From: Varroa destructor
Lineage: Eukaryota; Arthropoda; Arachnida; Mesostigmata; Varroidae
DNA: 64,000 nt
Assembly (NCBI RefSeq): GCF_002443255.2
Contig: NW_019211454.1
Location: forward strand, 37,731,877-37,795,876
Reading direction: 5' to 3'
The position numbers and the translations under genes are program-made. Positions 26,086 to 38,198 of this stretch are shown here, in pieces. Positions within the stretch are counted from its first letter, which is position 1. Each line of letters opens with the position of its first letter. Below the pieces are notes generated by a model. It made no database searches and was not told the origin of the DNA. It saw only the letters and a program-made list of their open reading frames with translations.

Positions 26086-27611
26086 TATAACGTTTTACCA
26101 TGAATTTATTGGTTAAGCGGACTTATTGCCATCATCTGTTGGATGAAGGGCCTGTCAGCTTTACACCGGGGTTCCCCCCATTCATCTGAACTCTTCTCTA
26201 CTTAATTTTGGACGAACTAAAATGGGGTCATTTAGTGCTTTGTTCTTCGCGTTTTCAATCGTCAGTCTGTCAGTTACACAAGGTGCTTGGACCTGTTCGT
26301 CTTTAATCGAGGAAAAAATGTATCGATCTACTTCTGTTCCCTGTTTGATAACGATGTGAGCTCATGTCTGTTAACGTGTCTTTGTGTATGCTGAGAAGTT
26401 TTTGTGTTAAAGCCGGCGCTGTTCACCGATGTGCGTTTGGGATGAGATTTTCTACATCAGCATCATCAAAATCTTAATGATGAATCACTGATATTTGTTA
26501 TTGTATTTTTATGATTACCGCGTACTTAGAATAACCGTCATGCCTCAGAACAAGTTTGTTGCATATTATTCGTAAGCTTTACTTTTTTTTGTTGCTGGTT
26601 ATTGGCATGCTTTGATTTTTACCGATGCGTATTTTTTGTGTTTGTGCTGTTTGTTCAAACGAAACAAGAAAACAGTTACACTGTATAGCCCTTAGAGCGA
26701 AAAAACGGTCTTGGTTACTGAGTGTGACTAAGATCTCAATTAAGTCACAAAGATCTGCCGATTACATAAATAAAGGTCAACAACTACAAGTCTGCCTGCA
26801 ACAACTACGAGTAGGTATTTGCGGACACTTCCAAGATTGGATCTACATCTCAATAGTACGCCATCCTACCCCCTAACAAAGCATGCGTCTATATGGTAGT
26901 TTAGTCACAGTACGACGCGAGCAAATCCTCTTGTGTATGACAATAAGAAACTATTGACATAGGTCGTTCTAGCGACAAAAATTTGCACTCAACCGCTTAG
27001 GTACTCCTTAGGGACAAAAAGAATCGCACTACACCCCTTTTGTTATTTTAGTTATAGTTCCTGCAATTGCTCATGCAGAATCCATGACTCTACACTTCAT
27101 CCTTTTTTGCTTTCCGAACTTTTTCAGAACCTAGAAGGCTTCCTCATAAACTAACGATAGTGTTTGACGTATCATCATGTTACTGTTTTAAACAACGTCT
27201 TTACTGTCTCTATAACTAAATCTTTTTTGCTTAATCTCACCTGCAGACGAGGCGGAGTTAAATAACGTTTCAACGACATTTGTCTACGTTTGTCTCATGT
27301 CGGCGGCACCACCTATACAGAGGTAGTTCTTATCAGGTCCCCTCGGCGTTAATAAGTATATAAAAACAAAAACATAATGATCTTCATCGTCGACTTTGTC
27401 TTCAACAAAAGCCTTCTTTTGCTGACAGCCTTTCCTTTCGTCCGTTCGCCTTTTCGTTTCGTGTGCGCAACTTCAGCCGGCTTCTTGTTATTTGATCTCA
27501 TTCTGTGGTTTTAAGGTGCTCTTGTATTGCCTATGCTGCTGAGAGTTCTACTTTCTCCGGTTAAACCAATGATTTCCTATCGTTATAGGTTTTACTCATA
27601 ATTGCAGCCCT

Positions 27612-28173
27612 TTACCTCTGCCAACGAGAGCGATCGCGATCTCGTCCAAAACTGTCGCGGAAACCTGCGTCCCCACGACCCCTCTCATCTCTGGCATCCT
27701 TTGTTTCCCGTGGTTCTCGTGACTCTCTGCTGTAGTCCCTCGAATCTCGTGAATCTCGCACTGAAGAATCCCTAAATAGCCGATGTGAAGCTGGCCTTTG
27801 ATCCCTGCGGTCACGTTCGTAATCAGATCGATGGCCATTTTGCCTGTTGTCCTTTTCAAAAGACAATCGCTTGTGGCTGTTTCCGTTCACCCAGTCTTCT
27901 CGACATTTTCGTCCTTCGCCGCGGCTTCCGCCACCGCTTCCACCATTAGACGCTGTATTCCCACTATCTGTTGCTACTGTGGCTGTGGTTATTATCCCTT
28001 GTAAAGATGTGGATGTTGCTGATATTGCTGCTGTTGTAACTCTGTCCTCTTTTGACCGTTCGTAGCTCTCTTGACGACCGCTAGGACCCTTTATAATATC
28101 TTCAACCACTTTGTGGTTGAAGAACTCTTTGTAGTTTGCCAATGCGAGCGAGGCTGCCTGCCATTGCGCTTCT
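27612..28173 (-). CDS. drosha: drosha last exon: end of dsRBD plus long Arg/Asp-rich tail
   Basis: The exon completes the dsRNA-binding domain ([18 protein letters not shown]) and then encodes about 165 further residues: a Ser/Thr/Gly-rich stretch followed by a tail of repeated RDSRD, RESRE and RDRDRS units ending in RSRWQR. Vertebrate Drosha stops much sooner after the dsRBD; insect proteins, as I recall, also carry an Arg-rich tail. Its role is unknown to me; RD/RS tails often drive nuclear localisation or interaction with splicing proteins. Confidence 0.9.
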
Positions 28174-31100
28174 CTGCAATTATATGGGCAATATAATATA
28201 CAAATTAAACGAGTATCTAAAGCGGAGAGAATAGGGAGCAATTAAAGTAGGGAGTGGACTTTGATGATGAAAATAACTATCTATATTACCTGTCATGCCT
28301 CTTATTCCTAGTAGATCTTGTTACAGATCAGTCGAGTGCAGCTGAGTAGCCTGAACCAAGTATCGTTTGGGAAGCAGCTTTTTGAAAAGCTTAGTTGTAA
28401 TAATAATAGACTCACTTGATGCTATGTCCACTGGCGGTTGCCATTCGTCTGCCTCGAAAATAGACAGCTACGGTGTATCGTCGCGTGTTGGTGGGCCCAC
28501 TGGAATCGATAACTTTGTAAAGTGGAATCTCAGGTTGACCATTGCTCATATGTCGCAAGGTTAGACAACATTGTTGTAGCTTCGATTTAGGATCATTCCA
28601 GTCTTGGTTGCGAATGAAATGTTCTAGACGCGGGAAAAATACTACTTGACAGAATCTTCGGCAGTAGTCTAGCCCCTTGTCGACGAAGAGAGCACCTAGG
28701 AACGCTTCAAGAATGTCGGCACGATCTTTTACCTTGAGACCGTTTTGTGATAACGGGTACATCGAATACTCCAACATTCCTGCAGCAATGAAACAAATTA
28801 CAGCCCAATAATGATGCAGTTTTCTCTATAAATTGTGATGAGGTTTATTGAAAACAGATGCCCACTTTCGTCCACTTACCTAAGTCATCATGCACTACAG
28901 CCTGTGTGCGGTTGTTGACAATCGAGCTTCGGAGGAGCGAAAGATGCCCTTCATGATGTTCAGGGAAAAATTTGTACAGGTACTCAGAGGACACCAATTG
29001 GAGTACGGTATCTCCAAGGAATTCCAGGCGTTGGTTTGAACCACTACAAATCGTCGATTAAGAACGAAACTATTATAGCACTTCATGATTTATGCTTATA
29101 TTATTACTGATAGGACGTTCAAAAGTAGGAATCATATTACTTATCTAAATAAAATTTTCTATATGAGTACTAATACAAATACTATTTTAGTACTAATAAT
29201 ACATTGTGATTATATAGCATTGCCATAATACGCCATACGACAGCCGGCGAAGTCATGTATGCCGTTCAAACTCACAGTGTGAGGTTGTTGAATCCAACGG
29301 AGCGATGGGTAAATGCCCTTGCGAGAAGTCGGATGTGAGTAAATTCCACGCCAATCTGCTTCTCGAAGTTTGTGAGTTTCTGAAGAACGGGATAATGTTC
29401 GATCCATCTCCGATCGCCATCTGGCTCTTGCAGCTGCAATGGGTGCCGGCGATAATTGCACCACCTTTCTAGAAGCTCGGCGCATTCCAAACCCCAATTC
29501 ATTGCACGATGACCGCCTGCGTGTTGATTGGGTTAAATAATAATGAGAGCGCTCTTCGTTTTTGGAAACCAGTACTCTGGTTGCTGGGTTTATACATAAT
29601 AATTAGTAATGGGATACGCCTGCACCTGATGGCGGGTTCATATTGTAGCTATCGTTGCAACAGTGATATACTTGTCTTGCGTTGAAAAAAACGACACCTG
29701 GACTAGATCGTCTGATTAGAAACTATTCACCAAAGATATATAAACAAAACAGACGAAGTCGGCGCCTGGGTATCGGAAAAAAATTTTCTAAACCGCCGTT
29801 CTGTTTGTCTTTATACATACTTGTGACCGTCGCACAGTTCGCGGTTGTAACAGCAGATGGTCTAAAAAGGGTCTCCCCGAAGACCCTGTCGACATGCTCA
29901 ATACCATGGTCAAGAAAAATGGCCCCCATAAGTGCCTCCAAAGAGTTAGCCATAGCATGCTTGAGTTCGAGATCGTGGCACAGATCGGACCCGTGAGCAT
30001 ATAGCATGAACTCATCCAGTTGAAGTTTCTGCTCCAGTCAAGCACAAACGCAACAAAAACAATTTTTCTTATAGTATGCTTTCATTTCTTATTTGCTTGT
30101 TAGTAAAATTATCACCGTAAAGGGGGTTTTAACTATTGTTGTTATAAGCATATTATAACTGCTCACGAAATATTCATTACAGACCGCATGATACATTCCT
30201 TCTTAGGTAATTACCTTAAAATGCAACTCACATAGTCATCGAACGTCCATTAAGAATAGTTGCGCTTGATCTTACCCTCATGTTTGTTTTACGGAAGCCT
30301 GCACATTTTTTTTTATTTCATATGGTGTCCGTCATTATGGGCTGTTGGGTACCTTTGCTAGAACGGCGAGATGTTGATTCTGGACGATTGCGGCGCGATA
30401 GGTCGCCAGCCCACCTTCCTCAACATCGGGAAACATATGGAAGAGATGAATTGATGACAAGAACTCAATGACCGCGTCACCCAGAAACTCCAGTCTTTCA
30501 TAGTGGTGCACAGTCGATGCCGTTTCAATATCCTTGGCCAGACGCGACATGATCGATAGAAGCATCTTGATACCTGGCAGCGACGACCCATCCAGATCGC
30601 AATATACGATCCACACAACACATACACACATTTCGCAGGAACACAAAACAGCAAAAAATCCGTCATTTTTGTTTTAGTGGCAAGCGACCCTTCACCATCA
30701 TAGACGCTTCATGCGATAGATTTACAACTCCATTTTCTTCTTAGCCAGCAGCAATGTGGTGACATCAGTATAAAAGACAGTTAGCATCTGACAGAGAAGC
30801 AATCTAAGAAAGCTAGATATACAGAAAAAAAAACATCCTTCTGAGTGATTATAGCCCGAAAGATGGAAGTGTTTCCATGTTACCTAGTTCAGAGACACGC
30901 TGGACCCATCATGTCACTAGTTGTAACCCAGCGTTAATGCAGGTTGATTGTAAACTTGAATATCCACCGAGTGAAGTAGGTGCTGCTGGAGTAGCCACCT
31001 GAAAATCACCTGCCCTCAGAGTGCACTTTGACAAAGAGCACATGAGTTCAGAAGCTACTCCAACACTTACGCCTTCAATCCCACAGTGTCATTACGAAGA

Positions 31101-34100
31101 TGAACCCGCATACGTCCCTATCGACCAAATCTCTATCTATCTCCAATAGTGCGTCTGACTGAAGCAAGAATGGGCAGAAGGCATTTTCGGGCCAGGGTTT
31201 GTTCTCGGCTGATTTTCGAGACAATCTTCAGATAAGCGGTTCGATATTTATCGAAGACTTTGTTTCATTATGTGACCAAAGGTGGGCGAACTGAAGACAA
31301 TATACTCAACAGTCCTCTCCAGGTTTAGTCCATAACGGGTAATTACTCGGGAGCTGCGAAGGATCCAATAATGCTGGCTTGATCGACTTCACCGGGAATT
31401 GTTAAGTACATGTTATTTTTTTCCAATGCTTATTGTTATTGCAGTGTCTATGTCTGAACAGCCGCTACAAGGATAGGGTGCAAGTTGCGGTACCTTACAT
31501 TTTCAGCTCCCCACAAACCGTAAAGCTAGTGCCAACGACACAGACACGGGTGGTTATATACACTGGTGTCTAACGGAGCTATAAGTGATGTTAGCTAAAC
31601 GTAAAATGGAAGCTTAACCGTGAATATGCATTCGTCAGAGCCACTCAAGAAGTGCTGGAGGATCAAAGTCCAGAAATGTAATATAGTAAATGTGGCAAAT
31701 CTTCACTATGCGTGGATATATGTATCTACATTTTAATCATTAAATTATGAGCTGTGATTTTTGTAGTAAGCCGAAGAAGATCGTAACAAATTAGGTTGAT
31801 CTAAACAGTGTTAAACTCAATTGAGTAAAGTACAACAATCTTGTGTTCATAATATAAATGCATAAATAAACACTATACTTTGTAAGACACAAGCCAGATG
31901 CGTATTATGTTTATAATTCTTATCTTTTAAAGATAAGTGTTCTACAATTAGATTAGATCCTTTGCTGCTCACGCAAGAACTTGCCGATACTTCACAAGTA
32001 CCTCAGTAAAAGAAATCTGTCAATCAAATTAATAGGATGCTTTTATATGTACTAAGCAAAAATCATTTTTTCTTGGGAGACGGAAGGATTAGCCCAACAC
32101 GTGCTTTTCTAGTTGTTTTATTTGTAGCCAATATTAGGTGCCTGCATTTGACGTCTAGTATGCCGCTCTTGCAATGAATATTTAAATGAATTACTAATGA
32201 AAATTCCACAAGTGCCGTATTTGCGTGCGCCCATGCCGAGCCGAAATCCGCTGTACGTGTGTATGTAGCGCTGCAATATCAATTAACAAGTTTTATGGCT
32301 AACCTCTTTTCCTCGAATATAGGTAAAGTACCCTGCGATCCCCGTACTCCGGCTGACGCATTCCGCAGTTGGTCATTGAGTTACGCGCATGATCTGGATT
32401 GGTTCCGAAATTCTCCCTGTATGAGGGATGCGTAAGCGCCAGCTGGAATACGAAATGTAAGTTGGATACAAAAGCACAAAGTCAGATATGTAAGATTATT
32501 TGGCGACAACCACAATAGTAAGTATGCAGTTAAACTACGTTATTTTGTTCTGTAAAATTCTGTTCTTTCTAGTACAAACCTGTAACAGAAGTCGGTCATT
32601 AAATTTTAGCTTTAGGTTTTCTTCAAGCCTATATAGTGACCGATGGAAGCGAAGATGACCAATCAGTACTGGTACAACAAGCGCATGTTGCGCAACATCA
32701 GAGCGTAGTCCCGTTCGGTAAAAGCCTTCTGAGCTGAGAACGACCGTCACGTCGCGCTTGAGCTCTTGTGCCTGCTTCAAATCCTGCAACGCCTTCTCTT
32801 TTTTGGCCAATCGAGCCTTATCCTGGTAGTCGACTTTCGCCTTGGTGGCCAGGTACTTTTTGAGTTTAGTTAGCTCCTTAAGTGCTTTTTGGTATTTGGG
32901 ATTGCCAGCGTAGCTTAGTTGTGCCGGTCGCATTCCAAAATGAACAATAACAGGGAACTGTGTTGAGTTCTCTAGCGACGGCTCGCGGTCGAGTTGATCT
33001 ACTCGCAGTGAGCAGGGCTTCATACCAGGTCGTGTCACTAGCTGACCCTTGACCTTGGCCTCGACCATGTCAATCCAAGCAGCTGCGTCTAACTTCGCTA
33101 GTTTCGGAATCCCTTCACGCGAAACCAACGGGCGGTTGTTCTTGAGCAGGTGGCCGATTATCAGATTGAGCGACAACAGCTCCTTGCCTTTCTCCGGTAA
33201 AGGGCGCACAAAGCGCGGCATCACATGGAACTGCGGACAGCCTTCATTAGATGGCTGATCGTTTAGACGCCAATTGATGTCAACTAATTCCAGCAACTCC
33301 TTAAATAGATAGTCTGACAGAAGGTCGAGTCCCCGCACAGTGAAGTTGCTAGGGAACTCCTCAGGTATGTAAGCGATCAGGTATTCAATATTGTATCTGG
33401 AATATGACAAGTAATGAAAGAACTTATAAGGAACTTGCTTTTCTTTTTAATATTATTATTACTATTCTATTCTGAGTGCATAATATATGCCCCATAATGA
33501 GATACTTAGGCAGGTAAACGCCTCGAAATTTGCTCGTCTTTTAGATTTGTTTTCCTTCTTTAGGGGAATATACCTTATTATCCTGCATGAAGGCAGGTTG
33601 TCAGGTAGCTTGTAGTGAGAGAAGAGTGAGAATCCTTCGAAGATGAAGTCATGGTTGTCGTGACGAATTACCGTAGGGAAGCGTTTGAGCGCAAAATTTG
33701 TCCTCGGGGTGATGGCAACGCGGTAGTGGAACAAGCGACCGGCGTTGTTCGAGCTTGGATCGCAGGCAGGTGAGGGCGGCGCCTCTCCAGGGAATAGGTT
33801 GTGACGAATTCCCGTGCGTTTCGCTTTCACACTACACCGACAGAGCGGCCCATCATTCATCTGAAAAAAAAACAAAATCGTTATTGCAAAGCCACTAGAT
33901 GAGTCAAACTCACTACTTAAATCCTAATAACGCTCGCTAATACGCCTCTTAGAAAACAAACTAATTTATCACTGTAACAGTCTATTAGATTAACCTTGTC
34001 CAATACGCTAACGTCAACTTTACCTCCCCGGGATCGTTGAACCAGAGCTCTTCGTGTAATCGATAAGGGTGCTTCTTCTTGAGTTCGAGTTCAGTGACGT

Positions 34101-35211
34101 TGTCCTCCTCTTCCGATGAACACCACTCGGTATCACTTGAGTCACTGCTGCTGTCACTTGACAAAATGATTCCAGTTTTTGTGCCATTTTCTTGGCGATT
34201 TTGTCGCTTCTGCTTCTTTTTATAATGCATGCAAATGTGTGGCTTTCTTTTAGGTCGCTCATACGGTGCCTGAGTAGATCGTGTGCGTTCAGCGCGCTTT
34301 AAGAGCTCCTCTTCGAACTCGGTTAGAAGCTTTTCAAAGCGTTCGGTCGATCGGGTTTCCTCCTTGCGAAGCTATCATGTAACAAAACATTTGTATCAGG
34401 TTAAGATATTTTGTTGAACTCGGCGAAAGGCTTACAGCGCACATACACAGAATTATTAGATTTAGTAACCAGCTTTTTTAAAAGAAAATAAACTTCTACA
34501 AAGTACCTCGTTGTTGTTATCTTTGGTAAAATAGAGTTCTGCTGGGCAACATCTTGTATAGGAAGCGATTTCCATTCGATAATCCTCTTCGGAGATCTCT
34601 TTGGTGCCCACTTCCCCCTCATCTGAGCTATAGTTGTCGGACGAGAAACGGAATTCCTTCTCTTCTTTTTCCTTTTCTCGATCCCTTGCCCTATCTGATT
34701 TAATGCTCCGATGATCTCGATGTTGTCTCGAACCTGTCCTCGGAGGTAGAGGCGGCTGGTGACGATAGTGCGAAGAGTTGCGCTCGTTCGGTGTGGTACC
34801 GTTAGTTTCTCTACTATTTAGCTTCCTGTAGCTGGCCGAACGTGATAACGGGCGCCTGGATCGCGAGTCATGGTGACTTCGCGGGGGGCTCCTTAAGATG
34901 ATTCACGATAAAGCAACAGAAACAGGTATTAGCGCATACTAGGGAGCGTAATAAACGCATTATGAAAAATTAATGTTAAATTAGAGTGACAAAGGCACAC
35001 ATATGCTTAATATAAGTGCACTTACTTATTATTTACTCGATGGCTCGAGCTTCGATGGCGCTCTGCGCGACAACTCGGGCTTCTTGATCGCTCGATCTTT
35101 AAGGGCCTCTTCAATGGACTTCTAGAACGGTTCGACCACCGTGATCCACGACCCGAAGGAGACCTACGGGATTTAGAACGACTCCGTGAGCTATAGCTAG
35201 GTTCCCGTTTA
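27612..35211 (-). CDS. drosha: Drosha, nuclear RNase III of the Microprocessor, 12 exons (N-terminus unresolved)
   Basis: Drosha, with DGCR8/Pasha, cuts primary microRNAs in the nucleus. Exons in transcript order: 35211-35026, 34891-34507, 34371-34024, 33860-33574, 33396-32580, 32442-32304, 30573-30353, 30028-29821, 29516-29276, 29043-28880, 28779-28416, 28173-27612 (TGA). All eleven joins keep phase; about 1306 residues are visible. Order of parts: Arg/Ser-rich region; an acidic-then-basic linker; central platform/PAZ-like domain with [10 protein letters not shown] and [17 protein letters not shown]; RNase III domain a ([49 protein letters not shown]); RNase III domain b ([42 protein letters not shown]); dsRNA-binding domain (PEIPLYKVI...[13 protein letters not shown]...[17 protein letters not shown]). 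The acidic catalytic residues of both RNase III domains and the Cys/His zinc ligands known from human Drosha are present. The first exon starts at codon phase 2 with no in-frame ATG, so at least one upstream exon is missing. Confidence 0.95.
30976..31070. repeat. Composite fold-back in a drosha intron
   Basis: TGGAGTAGC (30987-30995) pairs perfectly with GCTACTCCA (31054-31062). Outside this, 30976-30982 pairs with 31064-31070 (seven pairs, one G-U). Inside, CTGAA pairs with TTCAG, and the tip carries GTGC-A-CTTT/AAAG-A-GCAC (31021-31041). It lies in the 1.7 kb intron between the drosha exons at 32304 and 30573. Confidence 0.6.
32304..32442 (-). CDS. drosha: drosha exon carrying the start of RNase III domain a
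   Basis: A 139-nt exon, easily missed because its open frame is short. It begins [13 protein letters not shown], continues [20 protein letters not shown] and ends in a basic stretch RKRG, matching the family at every step. The preceding exon ends in phase 0 with LLLQ and the next begins GT ATC AAG, which completes a Gly codon, so both joins keep frame. It contains the histidine of THPS that acts as a zinc ligand in human Drosha. Confidence 0.92.
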
Positions 35212-35391
35212 CTGAAAATGTTGCACCATCGACAAAATGAGATCAATTACGTTTTTAGAGATTGTGTATAAAATTATACCCTACCTGTAAAAATAGCGAA
35301 TACCGTGCGTGTGTGTGAGAGTGGAATAAGATCCAACTTAGAGGAGTTGGAAAATCGCTCCGAATATTACGTGCATTATTATTTATTATAC

Positions 35392-35417
35392 TACTAGGAG
35401 GTATGAACCTCCTAGTA
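35392..35417. repeat. 10-bp perfect hairpin upstream of drosha
   Basis: TACTAGGAGG and CCTCCTAGTA form a perfect 10-bp stem around a 6-nt loop. It sits between the polyadenylation signal of the upstream gene and the first recovered drosha exon, so it may be in the drosha promoter, 5'UTR or first intron. Confidence 0.85.
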
Positions 35418-35511
35418 AAATATACCGAAGTAAATATGTTGTCCATTATAAATCAATGATACATAAATATTATGATAAGCATATAATTATAAGATAATAA
35501 AATACATTCTA

Positions 35512-35517
35512 TTTATT
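35512..35517 (-). terminator. Polyadenylation signal AATAAA of the Gln/Ala-rich gene
   Basis: TTTATT on + reads AATAAA on -, eight bases past the TGA at 35526-35528. If used, the 3'UTR would be unusually short (a few tens of bases). Confidence 0.5.
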
Positions 35518-35525
35518 TCTAAAAG

Positions 35526-37161
35526 TCACATTTTGAGGTTAATGTCGGCGTAGTTGTTGTAGTCTGTTGATGATATCCTGTAAAGGCGGCTATTCGGATG
35601 ATGATTATTATTTTGCAGTGGTCCGGAGACGGTACAATCTACTTTTGAGGCCACTGCATTTCCATCGTAGCGCAAACGGGCATCATCAAAGCGAGCCAGT
35701 TCATTATCCCGCGGAACCGGGGTTCCAGGTACAACTTGCAGAAGTGACGATGGACTTGTAACGGGAACTGGAGATATCAGTGGTAGCGAGCCCACAGTTG
35801 ATATAACTGGAGAAGCCGATGGCGCCGGTGTCCAGAGACCAGCTAGTGCGCTGCTCGTGGGAATATGGCCGTCAGTTACGCCTATAAAAAAAACGAGTTA
35901 ACATTATTGTGACGTACAATGTCGCTACGTGGTCTAAAAACCTTAGTTACTGTCGTTGCTATATACAATTAAAGGGTTAAAAAATGTAGGTGAAACTCGA
36001 CATCCCAAAAGAAGGTTACGTTTCTTACAGGCTGATAAACATAATTACGATCGTACATTACGGCGCTAACTAGTGAAAGAGACGCAAAACTACAGCTTTG
36101 TATCCATAATCCAAATAATAGAGTAAGCATTGGCATAATGGATATAAATGCAATATCAAAAAATTGTATTCGTTATTATTAGTCTCCTCCATAATATCTT
36201 TAGTTTACGTTTCTAAAGTTCGAGTTCGCGATAGATAAATACCTGCCGCTGCGGCTGCTACAGCTGCTACAGTCGATGCTCCATTACTGTGCTGTTGTTG
36301 TTGCACCTGTTGCTGTTGGTGGTTTTGTGGTTGCAAATGCTGCATCCGTTGTTGCATTGAATGCTGAAGATTCAATTGTAGGTTAACATTGGCAGCGGCG
36401 GCCAGACCTGGTAGATGTTTCCCAACGACGCCATTTTGCATCATCATGTCATTCATCATTTGCGGATACATTACGCCCGCAGCCGCAGCTCCCATGGCGG
36501 CGGCGCCCATACAACCGCCAGCAGCCGCCATCGTCGCCTGGTTGACGGCCATTGTTGCCGGATGATGGTGCCCGGCGGCAGCTGCAGCCGCATTGAATTG
36601 ATTATTAACGACGGCTGCATTAAGACCAGCCTGTACCGCCACATCCGGCGATACATGTACTAGTGGCATTCCCATACCGCCTCCTACTGCAGCACCCATA
36701 CCGCCCATACCAACGATGCCAGCGCCACCAACGCCCAGATGTCCAAGGTGATGATGGACGCTGCTCATCGTGCTCATTTGGCCGACGCCGAGTTGGGCCG
36801 CTGCAGCAGCCGCTGCCATGCCACTAATTCCACCCGCTACACCTGCAGCTAAGAGACCAGGCGGACCCAATAATGTCGCAGGCAGTGTATGAGCCTGGGG
36901 GGGCTGGTGTGATCCAGACGCGGCCATCTGCTCGAGAAGACACGGCTGTTGCTGATGTTGACGCGGGTGTTGCTGTGGTTGCTGCTGTTGCTGACTGTGT
37001 TGCTGCTGTTGTTGATGGTTGTAGTGCTGTTGCTGATGATGCTGCTGGACACCAGCAAGCCAGCGGGAGGTCGCTGTGTGGGGATGCTGACTGCTGACGC
37101 TGATGGCTGCGTCGACAACAGCCGCATCTACGAGGCCGCCGTCGCTGTTCTGTTTATACAT
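35526..37161 (-). CDS. Unrecognised Gln/Ala/His/Met-rich low-complexity protein, last two exons
   Basis: Two exons: 37161-36243 and 35881-35526 (TGA), joined G|GC in frame across a clean GT-AG intron, giving 424 residues. I do not recognise the family. The larger exon has a polyQ/His stretch (about residues 40-70), a Gly/Ala/Met-rich middle (LGVGGAGIVGMGGMGAAVGG), poly-Ala runs, a QLNLQHSMQQRMQHL segment and a second Q run. The final exon is different and less simple: Ser/Pro-rich (SPVPVTSPSSLLQVVPGTPV), then charged (DNELARFDDARLRYDG) and Asn/Tyr-rich to the end. Such composition is common in RNA-binding and transcription regulators, but no folded domain is visible, so no function is claimed. 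The large exon opens with ATG directly after the acceptor ttctcgcag; that may be the start codon, or upstream exons carrying domains may lie beyond. Confidence 0.72.
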
Positions 37162-38198
37162 CTGCGAGAAAACAAAATCAAGAAGAAAGTAAAGTTTAGG
37201 ACTATAGCTTGAATTAACTTGAAAAACTTATCCATGTAATATAATAAGTAGCTTGTGGGGCCTCTTCCTTGTCCGCTTACGTTCACATGCAGTGGACGAT
37301 GACGATAGAATTGCCCTAATTAAGGGTACACAGGCGGTACTGCTTGTGACAACTTCACTTTGGTGTGGATATGATAAAGCGTGTTATATAATATAATAAA
37401 AAAAAAAATTACTAGCCAATCTACACGTACATAGTCACTCACATAAACTTATAGCCGTGAGAAACAATAGCAAGCAGTTGTGTAGAAGACGTACGACAGA
37501 CACACATATTATTATTACTATTATTATGATAAAAATTAGTCATAGGAAATTGTGGCTGTTGAGCGTAAAATCTTGTCAGTTAAACATAAATTGATCTGAC
37601 TCATGCTATATATCATTGGAGGTATTTGCATGGCGACCATTACGATGTAATTAGCCGCAAGGCCTATCATAAGCACATTATTTATTAATATGAGAACGTT
37701 TAAACTACGGAAGATGATGAAGTTAAGTTAGACATGTGCAAACTCCAATAAGGGAAACAGTGTCTGCAAAACTGCCATAAGCATTCAGTTGTTGTAGCAG
37801 ATAGTCAGCAGCTTTTACGAATGGTAAAGGCCCATAGACGTTCTGATTAAATCTAGCAAAGATAAAAACGACACTTGGGTTTTTTTTTGTAAGCGCCGAT
37901 TACTGGAACTTCTCTAAAATAGAGTCTAATAAGCTGTTTTTGTAACACTACCCTAAAAACAACACCGGTAAAATAACATTGGCTATAGTTCAAGGAAAGC
38001 CGTCTTTAACTTAGAATATAACAATAATTAGAGCGCTATATACTCCGTTTCATATTGACAAACGTTCTAGGTAAAGTAGAAAAACAGTGTAATTTTTTTA
38101 ATTTAAACACCACCCAAAAACTTTGACCTACGTATATAACAAGGCAATTCCAGGAGCACGTACCTTATTGAGAACAGGCCGATGAGTGAGTCAAGTGC

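Larger units (their letters stand above)
24818..27611. other. Convergent spacer between CdsA and drosha
   Basis: Holds the 3'UTRs of CdsA (+) and drosha (-) and whatever lies between. I see no coding homology on either strand. It contains a TA microsatellite (25469-25492) and an assembly gap. The polyadenylation sites of the two genes could not be fixed; several AATAAA/ATTAAA-like hexamers exist, none decisive. Confidence 0.6.

Noticed and set aside
35212..35246. In-frame extension (LISFCRWCNIF) before the first drosha exon
   Set aside because: It begins with TTG, contains no ATG, and ends in a good acceptor (ttttcag), so it is intron, not the N-terminus.
36415..37212. Several open frames opposite and overlapping the Gln/Ala-rich exon
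   Set aside because: They arise because CAG/GCN repeats lack stops in most frames; only one frame has clean splice sites and a continuous C-terminus in the next exon.
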